Shown here: positions 8,697 through 17,327 of the stretch, piece by piece
How the letters are laid out: each line of letters begins with the position of its first letter
Position numbering within the stretch: position 1 is the first letter of the stretch
Source of the DNA: Idiomarina loihiensis
GTDB taxonomy: Bacteria; Pseudomonadota; Gammaproteobacteria; Enterobacterales; Alteromonadaceae
Direction of reading: 5' to 3'
Length of the DNA stretch: 64,000 nucleotides
Assembly: GCF_024584785.1 (NCBI RefSeq)
Contig: NZ_CP074112.1
Coordinates: 2,046,001-2,110,000 of the forward strand
Notes under the pieces: generated by a model
The model's input: only the letters and a program-made list of their open reading frames with translations
What the model was told of the DNA's origin: nothing
The model's database searches: none
Made by a program: the position numbers and the translations under genes

Positions 8697-11015
8697 TCAA
8701 GAAGCAGCAATAGCACGATTTCGACCTTGCTCCTTCGCTAAATAAAGTGCTTCGTCAGCACGGGCTACCCATTTGTCGACATCAGGATCAACGCTTACGA
8801 GTTGCGCGACACCGGCGCTAATGGTTACCGGAATGCGCTTATCATCCCAATTAAAATGGTGCTCGGCAATAGCTTTACGGACTCTTTCAATGCCTTGCAT
8901 GGCTTGCGCCAGTTCTGCATGGGCAAATAAAATGCCAAATTCTTCTCCGCCTAACCTAGCTAGCAAATCTGTATCTCTTAATTGCTGTTTGGCTAGACGA
9001 CAAAACTCTCGTAAGACCTCATCGCCGGCGGCATGGCCAAAGCTATCGTTGACCTTTTTGAAAAAGTCCAAATCGATAATGGCGACACTCATGGGTAAAT
9101 CGTAGCGTTCACTCTCGTCTTTGCGCTGCTGGGCCGCTTCTAAGAACACTCGCCGGTTAGCCACGCCAGTCAGCTCATCGCGGGTCGCCATGCGGCGCAG
9201 TTCTTCTACCACAAAACGGCGTTCTTGATCGATACGCCGAATATGCATTAGCGTACCAAGCGTATCTAGCATAGGTTGTAACCACGCCAGATCTTCGAGA
9301 AAGTAGCCGCGAGCTGAATGCGCCAAAATAAGTAAGCCCACCACTTCGCGCTTAAAATAAAGCGGTAACATGATGGCGTTATCTAATTGGGGCAACTCTA
9401 TGGGAGTAAACTTTAGTTCATCTTGTGCGACAGGATTTGGACAAAGCTCGGGATCCCCACGCAATAACACCTGACTGACCACGCTCCCTGACACTACGAC
9501 TTCTAGCCCTTGTCGGATCAGCGCTTGGGTGGCTTGCTGGGAGCCATTTAGCCGATTCACATAGCCATGCACCCGAAGCATATTGCGGTGCCGACTTTGC
9601 TCCGGCAACTCACCAATAAACCCCAGTTTGCTTTGGCTTAAGCTCATCAGTTCTGGCAGCGCAATATCGCAAACCTCACTGAAATGTTCGACAAATAGAA
9701 ACTCATGCTGAACTTGGCTAACTAAACTGAGGATGGCTTCTTGCTGATGCTGTTTGAGCTCATTTTCAACTTGTTCGGTCACATCGTGATGAATCCCTAC
9801 CATGCGCGTCACCCGTCCATTGGCATTGCGCTCTACCGCCTTACCCACAGTGTGCAACCAAATGTAGTGACCATCGGCATGCTGTAATCTTATCCGTGCT
9901 TCAAAACGTTCGCTATGGCCTTGCAGGTGCTCAATGAGTTGGCTTTTTGCCGTTGCGACATCGGCAGGATGAATCAGCTCGGCCCAGCCGTTGTCTTGCG
10001 CAAAAGAGCTATCACGATTGAGAATTTTATCCCACGTATGATTGACACTCACCGTACCTTCGGTCAAGTTCCAATCCCAGGTGGATAAATCGCCTGCAGC
10101 TAAAGCCAATTCAAAGCTCTGGTTAGCGTACAGCAAATCCAATTCTAGCTGTTTACGATCCGTATTCTCGTAGATATAACCTCGCACCCGCATCACTTTG
10201 CCATGGCGATCTAAATCGGCTCGGGCAAAGTGTTTTACCCAGCGCGTGTGCTGCGATGGTGACACCACGCGGTATTCGATTTCTAAGCTAGGCTGGATAC
10301 CGTCAAGCACCAATTGCATTTGGTCGAGCAGTTGCTGCTGGTCTTCGGGGTGCACAATAGATTCATAATTAATCTCAAGGTCTAACAAATAATCAGCGCT
10401 GTAGCCTAAAATCCGCTCGACGTTTTCGGCGGCGTAAACCAAATGCACATCGGGCTCGAGCTGCCAGACCACGGCTGCAACCGGGCCTTGGGCTAGCACT
10501 TCACGTTCGGCGGCAAAGTTTTCTAGTTCATAATGCTGCACAATATCGTGCACCACCCATGCCGCCAAACCTTCTAACCATTGCTGCTGTTGCGGCGACA
10601 ACTGGCGCGGCCGCGAATCGATCAGGCACAGGGTGCCGATATTGAGATCGTCATTCAGGGTTAACGGTACCCCGGCATAGAACCTGATACCATCGTTGGC
10701 AGCAACTAAGGGATTATCGTGAAAACGCTCATCTTGGCTCGCATCTTCAACAATCATGGTGGTCTGCTGGGTAATGGCGTGAGCACAAAAGGAGATATCT
10801 CTGGGAGTTTCTAGTAAATCAAACCCTTGCACAGATTTAAACCACTGGCGATGTTCATCCACTAAGGTAATGATGGCTGCATCAACGCCAAATAATTGCT
10901 GCGCAAAGGCGGTAATACTGTCGTATAGAGGGTCTGCCTCGCTATCGAGCAAGTTAAGTTCGTACAAAAGCTGTAAGCGGGCCTCTTCATTAGCCGGCAG
11001 TGGTGGTTTGATCAT
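8697..11015 (-). CDS. Cytoplasmic diguanylate cyclase with GAF and PAS sensor domains
   Basis: Predicted synthase of the second messenger cyclic di-GMP, 772 aa, with no membrane segment. In order: an N-terminal GAF domain (about 20-165, with DISFCAHAI typical of bacterial GAFs), a PAS domain (about 170-290), a second PAS with its PAC motif (about 300-415), another GAF-like domain (about 430-600) and a C-terminal GGDEF domain. The active-site motif is GGEEF (residues 689-693), an active variant. An RDTD inhibitory-site motif precedes it by exactly five residues, so product inhibition is expected. AGGAG stands just upstream of the ATG at 11015. Ligands are unknown. It lies near the MSHA operon, whose ATPase carries a c-di-GMP-binding type domain. 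Confidence 0.9.
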   Translation of the reverse strand: MIKPPLPANEEARLQLLYELNLLDSEADPLYDSITAFAQQLFGVDAAIITLVDEHRQWFKSVQGFDLLETPRDISFCAHAITQQTTMIVEDASQDERFHDNPLVAANDGIRFYAGVPLTLNDDLNIGTLCLIDSRPRQLSPQQQQWLEGLAAWVVHDIVQHYELENFAAEREVLAQGPVAAVVWQLEPDVHLVYAAENVERILGYSADYLLDLEINYESIVHPEDQQQLLDQMQLVLDGIQPSLEIEYRVVSPSQHTRWVKHFARADLDRHGKVMRVRGYIYENTDRKQLELDLLYANQSFELALAAGDLSTWDWNLTEGTVSVNHTWDKILNRDSSFAQDNGWAELIHPADVATAKSQLIEHLQGHSERFEARIRLQHADGHYIWLHTVGKAVERNANGRVTRMVGIHHDVTEQVENELKQHQQEAILSLVSQVQHEFLFVEHFSEVCDIALPELMSLSQSKLGFIGELPEQSRHRNMLRVHGYVNRLNGSQQATQALIRQGLEVVVSGSVVSQVLLRGDPELCPNPVAQDELKFTPIELPQLDNAIMLPLYFKREVVGLLILAHSARGYFLEDLAWLQPMLDTLGTLMHIRRIDQERRFVVEELRRMATRDELTGVANRRVFLEAAQQRKDESERYDLPMSVAIIDLDFFKKVNDSFGHAAGDEVLREFCRLAKQQLRDTDLLARLGGEEFGILFAHAELAQAMQGIERVRKAIAEHHFNWDDKRIPVTISAGVAQLVSVDPDVDKWVARADEALYLAKEQGRNRAIAAS

Positions 11016-11141
11016 TCAAGCTCCTAGGCTATCGAATCAGAATAGAACAGCTTTAATCCTAATTAGGTGTCATATTAGCAGATATCTGAGATTTAAAACG
11101 TAACAACAGGCTAGTTTTACAACGTAATTCTTATTTTCCGC

Positions 11142-11720
11142 TTACTTGTTTAGCTTTTCTTTCCAATGTTTACGACAACAAGAGATATAACGATCGTTTC
11201 CACCAATAGCAATTTGATCGCCTTTGGTCACCGCATTGCCATGCTCATCAATACGCAAGTTCATGGTTGCCTTGCGCCCACAAAAACAAATGGTCTTCAT
11301 TTCTGCCAATTTATCGGCAACCGCCAATAGCACGGCGCTGCCAGGAAACGCCTGGCCAAACGCATCGCTGCGAATGCCGTAGCACATCACTGGAATATCC
11401 ACGCGGTCAACGACATCAGTTAATTGCCACACTTGCGTCTCGGTTAAAAATTGCGCTTCGTCTATCAACACACAATCGATGGCTTGCTTTGCATGGCGAG
11501 CCTCAATCAAGGCGGCTAAATCAGTGCTGTTAGAAAAGCCCAAGGCACTGCGCTCTATGCCTAAGCGCGAGGCAATGGTGCCAGCGCCAGCTCGATCATC
11601 AATAGACGGCGTAAGCAAGAGCACGCGTTGATCGCGTTCTTCGTAATTGTAAGCCACCTGCAATAACGAGGTACTTTTACCTGCGTTCATGGCCGAGTAC
11701 GTAAAATATAGTGATGCCAT
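11142..11720 (-). CDS. tdk: Thymidine kinase (type II, TK1-like)
   Basis: Phosphorylates thymidine with ATP in nucleoside salvage, 192 aa. The P-loop is YSAMNAGKST (residues 6-15), the Walker B-like DEAQFL lies near residue 88, and the C-terminal half carries the cysteine-containing zinc-binding region (CFCGRKA and CCRKH). It diverges from the adenosine deaminase-family gene; the two together suggest a nucleoside salvage neighbourhood, though each has its own start signals. Confidence 0.95.
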   Translation of the reverse strand: MASLYFTYSAMNAGKSTSLLQVAYNYEERDQRVLLLTPSIDDRAGAGTIASRLGIERSALGFSNSTDLAALIEARHAKQAIDCVLIDEAQFLTETQVWQLTDVVDRVDIPVMCYGIRSDAFGQAFPGSAVLLAVADKLAEMKTICFCGRKATMNLRIDEHGNAVTKGDQIAIGGNDRYISCCRKHWKEKLNK

Positions 11721-11831
11721 TGGTTTTTAAACGAAAGTTTTGAATGAAAAAGATTCTGGCAATAGTAGAGTGGAACCGCGGGGGGCTCAAGTAAAAATTC
11801 GTAGCAGAGGGCGGACGAGCTTAGCGGTAGT

Positions 11832-11840
11832 TGCTATAAT
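11832..11840 (+). promoter_or_regulatory. Extended -10 promoter of the adenosine deaminase gene
   Basis: TG-C-TATAAT is a perfect extended -10 element, with the hexamer at 11835-11840. It is 25 nt before the ATG. The -35 position is poorly matched, which is normal for extended -10 promoters. AGGAGAA serves as ribosome site. Confidence 0.65.
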
Positions 11841-11865
11841 CCGCCCAACTAACAGGAGAATAATC

Positions 11866-13095
11866 ATGAGCAGCGCCTATACCCCCGAGTTTTTAAAAGC
11901 CATGCCAAAAGCCGATCTTCACCTTCACCTTGATGGCAGCCTCCGCCCACAAGGCTTGATTGAGATGGCCCAGCGTAGCGGAATTGAGCTACCTTCTTAT
12001 ACGGTAGCAGGGCTTTATGACTTGGTTTTTAAAGAGTCTTATCAGAATCTTGGCGAATACCTCAATGGGTTTCAGTATACCTGTGCGGTGCTGCGCGATA
12101 TGGAAAACCTAGAGCAAGCTGCCTACGAATTAGCGCAAGATAATATTGCCGAAGGTGTGGTTTATATTGAAGTACGCTTTGCCCCGCAACTCATGATGGA
12201 CCCAGCTCGGGGGATTGATTTTGACCGAGTGATGCACACCACCAATGCCGGCTTAAAACGCGCCAAAGACGAATACAACGCACAACCTGAAGTGGTGAGT
12301 GGTGCTAAGCCCCCGTTTGATTACGGTATTATTAACTGCGCCATGCGGATGTTTGGCAAGAAAGGGTTTTCGCCTTATTACACCCAATTGTTCGCCATGT
12401 TGCGTGACCATGAACCCAAGCAAGTGATTAAGACCGCAGCCATGGAAATGATCCGTGCCAGCGTGCGGCTGCGTGACGAAGAAGGTTTACCGATTGTTGG
12501 CTTAGATATCGCTGGGCAAGAAATGGGCTATCCTGCGCACGATTTTAAAGAGGTGTACGAGTATGCTCATCAAAACTTCCTCTTAAAAACCGTGCATGCG
12601 GGCGAAGCTTACGGTGCGGAAAGTATTTTTGAAGCCATTACCCAGTGCTATGCGGACCGTCTTGGCCATGGCTATTCGCTGTTCTCACCAGAAATGATTC
12701 AAGATGCTGCGATTACTGATAAAGAAGACTATGCCAAGCGGCTAGCTTCATACATTGCGGATCGTCGCATTGCCATCGAGGTCTGTATTACCAGTAACTT
12801 GCAAACCAACCCAGATATTGCTGATGTGCATAACCACAATTTTATCCACATGTTCAACAATCGCTTAGCTACGGTGATTTGTACCGATAACCGTCTGGTG
12901 TCGCGTACCACAGTTACCCGCGAGTATGAGTTGGCCCTGAGCGCCGTAGATGTTCCCCTCAAGCGACTTAAAGATATGGTGGCTTATGGGTTTAAAAAGA
13001 ACTTTTTTGCCGGTGACTATGTGTCGAAACGTGCCTACGCGAAGCAAGTACTTGAATACTTTGACAAGGTAGCGGCTCAACACGGCTACAAATAG
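11866..13095 (+). CDS. add: Adenosine deaminase family protein
   Basis: Zinc hydrolase that probably deaminates adenosine or deoxyadenosine to inosine, 409 aa, longer than the roughly 330-350 aa of E. coli Add. The ATG at 11866 has AACAGGAGA upstream; the longer in-frame reading is unlikely. Metal and catalytic motifs are HLHLDGSL (about 18-25), HAGEAYGAES (about 244), RLGHGYSLF (about 265) and a metal-ligand Asp in ICTDNRL (about 345). In most Adds the last motif is TDDP, so the second Asp is Asn here; from memory, TDNRL-type motifs also occur in some actinobacterial Adds. Substrate preference is therefore uncertain. A strong terminator follows. Confidence 0.85.
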   Translation: MSSAYTPEFLKAMPKADLHLHLDGSLRPQGLIEMAQRSGIELPSYTVAGLYDLVFKESYQNLGEYLNGFQYTCAVLRDMENLEQAAYELAQDNIAEGVVYIEVRFAPQLMMDPARGIDFDRVMHTTNAGLKRAKDEYNAQPEVVSGAKPPFDYGIINCAMRMFGKKGFSPYYTQLFAMLRDHEPKQVIKTAAMEMIRASVRLRDEEGLPIVGLDIAGQEMGYPAHDFKEVYEYAHQNFLLKTVHAGEAYGAESIFEAITQCYADRLGHGYSLFSPEMIQDAAITDKEDYAKRLASYIADRRIAIEVCITSNLQTNPDIADVHNHNFIHMFNNRLATVICTDNRLVSRTTVTREYELALSAVDVPLKRLKDMVAYGFKKNFFAGDYVSKRAYAKQVLEYFDKVAAQHGYK

Positions 13096-13111
13096 GGTTG
13101 ATTAGCAGCGC

Positions 13112-13146
13112 AAGCCACCTTAACCATGATTGGGTAAGGTGGCTTT
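13112..13146 (+). terminator. Rho-independent terminator after add
   Basis: An 11-bp stem AAGCCACCTTA / TAAGGTGGCTT with an 11-nt loop runs into a short T tract, 17 nt after the stop codon. Confidence 0.85.
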
Positions 13147-13167
13147 TGCAATTATCGGCTAACGCCC

Positions 13168-15600
13168 CTACTGCTGACTCTGGTTAGCTAAATATTCTGA
13201 AGCCGGAATAGGTTTCGCAAAATAATACCCTTGGCACACCACCTGAGCCGAACAGGCACTCAAAAACTCTACCTGTTGCTTGGTTTCTACCCCTTCGGCA
13301 ACCACCCGTAAATTCAAGTTGTTGCCCATTGCAATCACGGTTTCTACCAGTTGTTCTTTTTCTTCGGTGCCTATGCCTTGCACAAAGCTTTGGTCTATTT
13401 TGAGCTCATGCAAAGGTAGCTGGCTTAAATAAGATAGCGAGGAGTAGCCGGTACCAAAGTCATCAATAGAAAACTGCACACCAGATTTCTGCAGTGCCTT
13501 CATTTTAGCTACAACATCGTCAACGTCATCCACTAATAAATTTTCGGTCACTTCAAGAATTAAACGCGAGGCATCCACGCCGGACTTCACCACTTCACGC
13601 TCAATCTGATACACAAAATCATACTTACGGAACTGGCGTGGACTGATATTGATAGCTAGGGTTTGTTGACCGGGTAAGTGCTTTAACACTTGCAGCGCCG
13701 CACGTAAAATCCAGCGTCCTAGATCAACAATCAAATCGCTCATTTCAGCAATTGGAATAAACACTCCTGGCGATACGATACCTTTGGTAGGGTGATTCCA
13801 GCGCACCAACACTTCTACGCCGACCACCTCGCCATTGGACAATTGCTGACTTTGCAAGTACAGCTCTAATTGGTTATTGGCAATAGCTTCTCGCAGTTCA
13901 CGTTCCACCTCAAAGCGCCGCTCTAGGGCATAACTGTAGGCGGGGTTATACACAGCAATCTGATTACCACCGGCGTCTTTAGCATTGTGTACCGCCGTTT
14001 CGGCATGACGCAAAATAGCTTCGGGATTATCGCCGTATTCGGGATACACCACGATACCGGCGCTCGCGGTAATGGAAATACGTTCGCCTTCAATTAACAT
14101 CGGCTCAGCTAATTCAGCCAGCAAATCTTTCACCATGAATTCAACTCGATTAACCGTTGCCTCTCGATCTGCGCTACGAGTTGGGAATAATACCGCAAAT
14201 AAATCACCACCCAAGCAACCAACTCGCGCCTCAGGCTCGGCTTTCATAACATGGCCTATGCGCTCGGCTACCGCCAACAAAATCGAATCACCGAACTCAA
14301 AGCCGCGAACATCGTTAATACGTTGCAAGCCATCAAGTTCAAACAAAGCTACAGCACCGCGAGTAGAGTAATCACGTTCATCTAAAAACTGCTGCAAAAT
14401 TTCTTGGCATTGGGTGCGATTAGGTAAACCTGTCAGCACATCGTAATAAGCTAGGTACTGAACTTGAGCCTCGGCCGCACGACGTTCGGTAATATTTTGC
14501 TTGGTGGCAATGTAATGGGTGATGTCACCACAGGGGCTACGCAAAGGCGCAATAGTTGCCCACTCACGGTACGGCTCACCGTTTTTCTTGAGGTTATAGA
14601 GTTCACCCTGCCAGCTGCGCCCGGCAACTAATGCGGTCCACATAGCATCGTAGCTCGAGCGTGGCGTCTCGCCCGAAGCTAACATTTTCGGATTACGCCC
14701 TTGCACATCCGCTAGGCTGTAATCGGTGATATCCGTGAACGCCTTGTTAACGTATTCAATTTCACCGGCAAGATTAGTAATCATAATACTGTCATGACTT
14801 TGCTCTACCGCAGAGCTAAAGCGCAACAGTTGTTTTTCGTGCTGCTCGCGTTGCAAGGCCGCATCGCGCAGACTGTCACTCAAGAGACCAAGTTCATTAT
14901 CACTGTGAATATCAAAGTTCTGCAATGACTCGCGCCGCGCAAGCTTGTCTACCCCCACCATTAAACGCCTTACGGGACGAACAATTTTACGTTGTAAGAT
15001 CACCCATAAACTTATTCCCACGGCAGCCAGCAAGGTTAAGAACAGCACCAGCTCATTGAAAATAACGTTAGTAAAAGTGTACCAATTACGGGCGTGCTCA
15101 TATTCAACGACGAACACATTATGCAATTGCTGATTGCCCACAACCTTGCCACTCACCACCGGCACCATGGCGATAAAGTGATTGTGTTCCGGATGATACT
15201 GCATGATGGTGACGCCAGACCTTGCGACCTCTGCTATTTGCTGACGATCTAAATGTTGCACGAAGGTTTTCAGATGAGGACTGATGGCGTTGGCGGAGTA
15301 ATAGCTTGCAAGCTCGCCCGTTGGGCTAAGAATAGCTGTATTAGTAACTCGTGGATGCACCTGAAACTCGCTCAATACCTCGCCTACGGCATCGTATCTA
15401 CCAACGCCAAAGATCCGATTAAGCGAGCCTTGCGCTACCACGAGCATACTTCTTAGCTCTAACTGCGCATTGTACAGAGCAATCTGGTTTTGCCCCCGCA
15501 CCACAAAATAGCCCAGCAAGCCCACAATCAAAAAGGCGATGACGGTAATAGGCAGGGTCACTTGGATATTCAAGCGCCGATGAAAAGGCAGCAAACTCAT
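13168..15600 (-). CDS. Membrane GGDEF-EAL protein with HAMP and PAS; likely c-di-GMP phosphodiesterase
   Basis: 810 aa. Membrane helix 1 (about 13-35), a periplasmic sensor region (about 36-180), helix 2 (about 180-205), HAMP, a PAS/PAC pair (about 265-385), a GGDEF domain and an EAL domain. The GGDEF site reads GGDLF (464-468) and the I-site is lost, so cyclase activity is doubtful. The EAL site reads EVLVR (from 596). The other catalytic landmarks are present: INISPRQF, EVTEN, DDFGTGYSS (about 713), LKIDQSFV and VVAEGVET. Phosphodiesterase activity is therefore expected. Its ATG overlaps the stop of the upstream substrate-binding lipoprotein (ATGA), which suggests that the lipoprotein supplies the periplasmic signal. 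Confidence 0.9.
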   Translation of the reverse strand: MSLLPFHRRLNIQVTLPITVIAFLIVGLLGYFVVRGQNQIALYNAQLELRSMLVVAQGSLNRIFGVGRYDAVGEVLSEFQVHPRVTNTAILSPTGELASYYSANAISPHLKTFVQHLDRQQIAEVARSGVTIMQYHPEHNHFIAMVPVVSGKVVGNQQLHNVFVVEYEHARNWYTFTNVIFNELVLFLTLLAAVGISLWVILQRKIVRPVRRLMVGVDKLARRESLQNFDIHSDNELGLLSDSLRDAALQREQHEKQLLRFSSAVEQSHDSIMITNLAGEIEYVNKAFTDITDYSLADVQGRNPKMLASGETPRSSYDAMWTALVAGRSWQGELYNLKKNGEPYREWATIAPLRSPCGDITHYIATKQNITERRAAEAQVQYLAYYDVLTGLPNRTQCQEILQQFLDERDYSTRGAVALFELDGLQRINDVRGFEFGDSILLAVAERIGHVMKAEPEARVGCLGGDLFAVLFPTRSADREATVNRVEFMVKDLLAELAEPMLIEGERISITASAGIVVYPEYGDNPEAILRHAETAVHNAKDAGGNQIAVYNPAYSYALERRFEVERELREAIANNQLELYLQSQQLSNGEVVGVEVLVRWNHPTKGIVSPGVFIPIAEMSDLIVDLGRWILRAALQVLKHLPGQQTLAINISPRQFRKYDFVYQIEREVVKSGVDASRLILEVTENLLVDDVDDVVAKMKALQKSGVQFSIDDFGTGYSSLSYLSQLPLHELKIDQSFVQGIGTEEKEQLVETVIAMGNNLNLRVVAEGVETKQQVEFLSACSAQVVCQGYYFAKPIPASEYLANQSQQ

Positions 15601-16526
15601 AGCACGCCCTCACAGATCGGTAGCGGTGTGATCACCTGATGAATCCCTGAAGCCACTAATTGTTCACTGACTTGTTGCTGCACTCGGGCGTAGTCCTGTT
15701 GTAAGAAGGTTCTACTGGCGGCGCTGTTGTACAAACTTAAACTAGCTAAGCTTTGCCGTAGTTCTTCGGCATTAATCCCCGATAACGTCTGCAAAGCTTG
15801 ATAATACGGATGCTGTGGATCCAATGCTGCCGTTAAAGCCTTATCCCAAACCGGACCGGTTAAGCGCTTAAGAGCAGCTTGATGCTGTTGCCAGCTCTCT
15901 TGTTTGACGACCAAGGTATCGATAATTTCACCAGGTATCTCGCGGCTACTAAAAATCTGCTCAGCACCCATCGAAGCTAGTTTTTGGCTAAAAGGAGCAT
16001 AGGTAACAAAGATATCCGTTGCTCCTGCGGCATAAGCAATAGCGTGTTGATTGGGTAAAATGATTTCACGTCTTACTTGGCGCTCAGGAATATCATGCAG
16101 GCGCATCCAGCGTGCTAATAGATAGCGTGCCAGCGCACTATCTTCCATCCCCACCACCCAGGGTTGTTGACGATCATTGATATCAAACCCAGGTGGCGCA
16201 TAAATAGCATCGGCCCCATGGGAGCTGTTAATCACCTGTGCGATACAAAGTTTAAGGTCGGTGCGTGTCTGTAGGCTTAAGGCATTATCTAGGCTTAAAA
16301 GAGCTGCTTGTGCGGCGCCGTTAGCAACCATGCGTACCACGCTAACGTCCGACGTAAGCATAGTGATATGAATATTAGCGGGAATAGCTTCTGGATGAAG
16401 GACCTGTTCAGCATAATAAGGTTGATAGCCTAGCCAGGTGTTCCCTACCACAGACAAAGTCTGTGGTGGCGGCGTGCAGCCCACCAACACCATCATTACC
16501 CCAATTAAGCATACGAGCTTCTTCAA
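15597..16526 (-). CDS. Periplasmic substrate-binding lipoprotein (NMT1/SsuA-like), sensor partner
   Basis: 309 aa, with lipoprotein signal KKLVCLIGVMMVLVGC (lipobox LVGC, Cys16). The rest resembles periplasmic binding proteins of the NMT1/SsuA type: VVGNTWLGYQPYYAEQV near the N-terminus, then a domain with IYAPPGFDI and TDIFVTYAP. The start codon is TTG at 16526, with GAGG and AAGG just upstream. No ABC permease or ATPase gene is next to it. Instead it is coupled by ATGA to the GGDEF-EAL gene. I infer that it binds a small molecule and reports to the sensor domain of that protein rather than feeding a transporter; the ligand is unknown. Confidence 0.75.
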   Translation of the reverse strand: MKKLVCLIGVMMVLVGCTPPPQTLSVVGNTWLGYQPYYAEQVLHPEAIPANIHITMLTSDVSVVRMVANGAAQAALLSLDNALSLQTRTDLKLCIAQVINSSHGADAIYAPPGFDINDRQQPWVVGMEDSALARYLLARWMRLHDIPERQVRREIILPNQHAIAYAAGATDIFVTYAPFSQKLASMGAEQIFSSREIPGEIIDTLVVKQESWQQHQAALKRLTGPVWDKALTAALDPQHPYYQALQTLSGINAEELRQSLASLSLYNSAASRTFLQQDYARVQQQVSEQLVASGIHQVITPLPICEGVL

Positions 16527-16613
16527 CGCCTTACCTCAAGCCTGAATATGATCATTGTCATAGCCGGAATTTTACGTACATTTTTGATTCTTGGCTATAG
16601 GTTACACCTCTAA

Positions 16614-16654
16614 GATGAAATAAAACCTTAATTAGAGCAAGGTTTTACTTCATC
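16614..16654. repeat. 16-bp inverted repeat upstream of the lipoprotein/GGDEF-EAL operon
   Basis: The arms 16614-16629 and 16639-16654 pair over 16 positions with a single mismatch (a G-U pair in minus-strand RNA) around a 9-nt loop. It lies 88 nt before the lipoprotein start and 50 nt beyond the ssb terminator. There is no T tract, so it is not a normal terminator. It could be an operator or a leader hairpin. Confidence 0.6.
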
Positions 16655-16703
16655 GCCTGCGGCAATCTGTCGCAATTGAGTCTCATTGGTTATAAAAGAT
16701 ACG

Positions 16704-16730
16704 AAAAAGGAGGCTGATTAGCCTCCTCTT
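16704..16730 (-). terminator. Rho-independent terminator of ssb
   Basis: On the minus strand AGGAGGCTAATCAGCCTCCT forms a GC-rich stem directly followed by a T5 run, 29 nt beyond the ssb stop codon. Confidence 0.9.
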
Positions 16731-16758
16731 GAACAGAATAGTTTAAGACTGTGGATGA

Positions 16759-17307
16759 TCAGAACGGAATATCGTCATCGTAATCACCGCCATTGAAAGG
16801 TTCTGGGCTTGGTGATTGTTGTCCTGACGATGGGTTTGATTGCTGGAAGCTCTGGTTCTGATTATTCGCCGGAGCATTAAAGTTTTGACCTTGGCCACCT
16901 TGGTTCTGCGGCTGGTTTTGATTCTGGTTGCTCGGACGGTTATTGCTGTAGCCGCCTTGATCGCCACCACGACTATCGAGCATCTGTAAATCGTTAATAA
17001 CGATCTCGGTGGTGTAGCGCTCTACTCCATCTTGGCCTTGCCATTTACGGGTTTGTAAACGCCCTTCAACATAGACTTTCGAGCCTTTCTTCAGATACTC
17101 ACCAGCAATTTCTGCTAGACGCCGATAAGCGACGCAGCGATGCCATTCGGTTTGCTCGCGTGGCTCGCCTGTTTGCTTGTCTTTCCAGGTTTCGCTGGTG
17201 GCAATACTGATGTTGGCAATCGCCGTGTTGGTTTGGGTATAGCGCACTTCTGGGTCTTGCCCTAAGTTGCCAATTAAAATCACTTTATTGATGCCGCGAC
17301 TGGCCAT
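16759..17307 (-). CDS. ssb: Single-stranded DNA-binding protein
   Basis: 182 aa. The N-terminal OB fold (1-110) starts [21 protein letters not shown] Gln/Asn/Gly-rich linker follows, then the acidic tip DYDDDIPF that recruits partner proteins in replication and repair. It lies 20 nt downstream of yajR and probably shares its transcript. In E. coli ssb and uvrA diverge from a common region; here yajR lies between them. Confidence 0.97.
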   Translation of the reverse strand: MASRGINKVILIGNLGQDPEVRYTQTNTAIANISIATSETWKDKQTGEPREQTEWHRCVAYRRLAEIAGEYLKKGSKVYVEGRLQTRKWQGQDGVERYTTEIVINDLQMLDSRGGDQGGYSNNRPSNQNQNQPQNQGGQGQNFNAPANNQNQSFQQSNPSSGQQSPSPEPFNGGDYDDDIPF

Positions 17308-17327
17308 GCCTTGTGCTCCTTGATTTG

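Noticed and set aside
8697..8700. TTG start of pyrC at 8700
   Set aside because: The ATG at 8673 has a ribosome site and a normal PyrC N-terminus.
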